DNA of 64,000 nucleotides from Parabacteroides distasonis ATCC 8503 (GTDB taxonomy: Bacteria; Bacteroidota; Bacteroidia; Bacteroidales; Tannerellaceae), in contig NC_009615.1 in the NCBI RefSeq assembly GCF_000012845.1, forward strand, positions 4,342,501 to 4,406,500, given 5' to 3'. Position 1 is the stretch's first letter. Each line of letters opens with the position of its first letter. The notes beneath the pieces were generated by a model. The model saw only the letters and a program-made list of their open reading frames with translations. It had not been told where the DNA came from and did not search any database. The position numbers were made by a program, and so were the translations under genes. Positions 63,229 to 64,000 of the stretch are shown piece by piece.

Positions 63229-64000
63229 ATGGAAGACCAGAGTAAGGAAATAGAACGGCTACGTTTGCAAGTGAAGAACTTAGAGAAATTATCTTCTTTA
63301 GGTATGTTGAGTGCCGGGATCGCGCATGAGATCCAGAATCCGCTCAACTTTGTCATCAATTTCAGTAAGCTGTCCTCTAAGTTAGTGGATGACTTGGAAG
63401 ATATATTAGAAGAAGAGAAAGATGTCTTGCCTCCGGAATCTTGGGAGAAGCTGACCGCCTTGCATGAGGAGTTTAGCGAGATCGTTAACGATTTGCATGG
63501 TAACTTGAAGAAGATCGAGGAACATGGAAACCGGGCGACAAGTATCATCCGGGGTATCTTGCTTTATTCCAGAGGGAAGGATGACGAGTACATCCCTACG
63601 GATATCAAGAATCTGGTGAAGGAATATGTTTGGCTGGCTTATCATTCGATGCGAGCGAACTATAAAGGTTTCAATATTGCGATCCGGGAGCATTACGAGG
63701 AGGGGCTTCCGATGCTGAAAGTGATCCCGCAGGATTTGAGCCGTGCGGTATTGAATGTCATGAATAACGCTTGCTATGCGGTCTATAGTAAATCCAAGCT
63801 CTCGCCGATCGGGTATGAGCCGGTTATATCCGTGGATCTACGGAAGGAGGGAGATTCTTTAAGATTAAGTATCGAGGATAATGGTATCGGTATGCCGGAG
63901 AATATCCGGGAGCAGATATTCTCCGCGTTTTTTACCACGAAACCGGTGGGAGAGGGAACTGGCTTGGGGCTATCTATCACTCGATCCATTATAGAGGAGA
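63229..64000 (+). CDS. Soluble sensor histidine kinase, canonical H-box (3' end outside window)
   Basis: At least 257 residues from ATG 63229, 2 bp after the previous stop, preceded by GAGGAGGAA. A short N-terminal coiled coil (EIERLRLQVKNLEKLSSLG) leads to a true H-box, SAGIAHEIQNPLNFVINFSK, with His33. Then N box VLNVMNNACYAVYSK, G1 IEDNGIGMPE, FSAFFTTKPV and G2 GTGLGLSITRSIIEE at the window edge. No membrane segment is visible so far, so it may take its signal from the two membrane-bound, His-less paralogues. A response regulator, if any, would be beyond the window. Confidence 0.88.
   Translation, partial: MEDQSKEIERLRLQVKNLEKLSSLGMLSAGIAHEIQNPLNFVINFSKLSSKLVDDLEDILEEEKDVLPPESWEKLTALHEEFSEIVNDLHGNLKKIEEHGNRATSIIRGILLYSRGKDDEYIPTDIKNLVKEYVWLAYHSMRANYKGFNIAIREHYEEGLPMLKVIPQDLSRAVLNVMNNACYAVYSKSKLSPIGYEPVISVDLRKEGDSLRLSIEDNGIGMPENIREQIFSAFFTTKPVGEGTGLGLSITRSIIEE

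Overview
The window looks like a chromosomal segment of a gut-type Bacteroidales bacterium, most probably Parabacteroides (genus is an inference). The signs are three SusC/SusD outer-membrane pairs, many lipoproteins, meso-diaminopimelate dehydrogenase, PurT, promoters of the Bacteroidetes -7 form TAnnTTTG, and start sites that mostly lack Shine-Dalgarno sequences. No phage, insertion sequence, integrase or CRISPR array was recognised.

Layout. 1-6101 (minus): gyrB followed by two tandem C26/M19 fusion peptidases and an M28 peptidase that runs off the left edge. 6273-6849 (minus): rpsT between two tRNA-Glu copies. 6900-9999: a DUF2721 membrane protein, recO, tRNA-Arg(CCT), a metallo-beta-lactamase-fold hydrolase and a small lipoprotein. 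10097-10833: an RsbW-like kinase and STAS antagonist pair. 10891-11850: a FimB/Mfa2-like lipoprotein. 12006-15201: a Gfo/Idh/MocA oxidoreductase, TIM-barrel isomerase and metallophosphoesterase. 15305-19358: ddh, lgt, a flavo-diiron protein and nagB, with AATTGA-type inverted repeats in all three gaps. 19586-26857 (minus): an S9 peptidase and a SusD/SusC pair. 27274-33026 (minus): a MacAB-TolC-like export operon whose second permease is cut by one in-frame TAG. 33459-34640: purT. 34726-34990: a candidate small-protein or RNA unit. 34995-41485 (minus): a twice-repeated pair of a multi-span DUF6057-like membrane protein and a CxxCH-bearing beta-propeller lipoprotein. 41715-52869: two paralogous SusC/SusD operons pointing away from each other. 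52996-55920: a second MBL hydrolase, a VOC protein, a ROK glucokinase and a NUDIX hydrolase. 56167-64000: a TPR protein, an outer-membrane barrel and three histidine-kinase-like proteins in one tight operon, the last running off the right edge.

Most notable. (1) Six intergenic arrays repeat with an exact 22- or 23-bp period; each uses a different core sequence. (2) A 26-bp perfect inverted repeat about 164 bp apart lies between the divergent SusC/D operons, and a weaker inverted repeat brackets the promoter of the other SusC/D operon; both look like possible invertible promoters or paired operators. (3) Two consecutive kinase-like proteins have Asp-Arg where the phosphoacceptor His-Glu should be, and sit just before a canonical His-Glu kinase. 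(4) The CxxCH propeller/DUF6057 module is duplicated. (5) One nonsense codon splits a MacB-like permease.

All identifications come from reading translations and DNA by eye; no database search was run.
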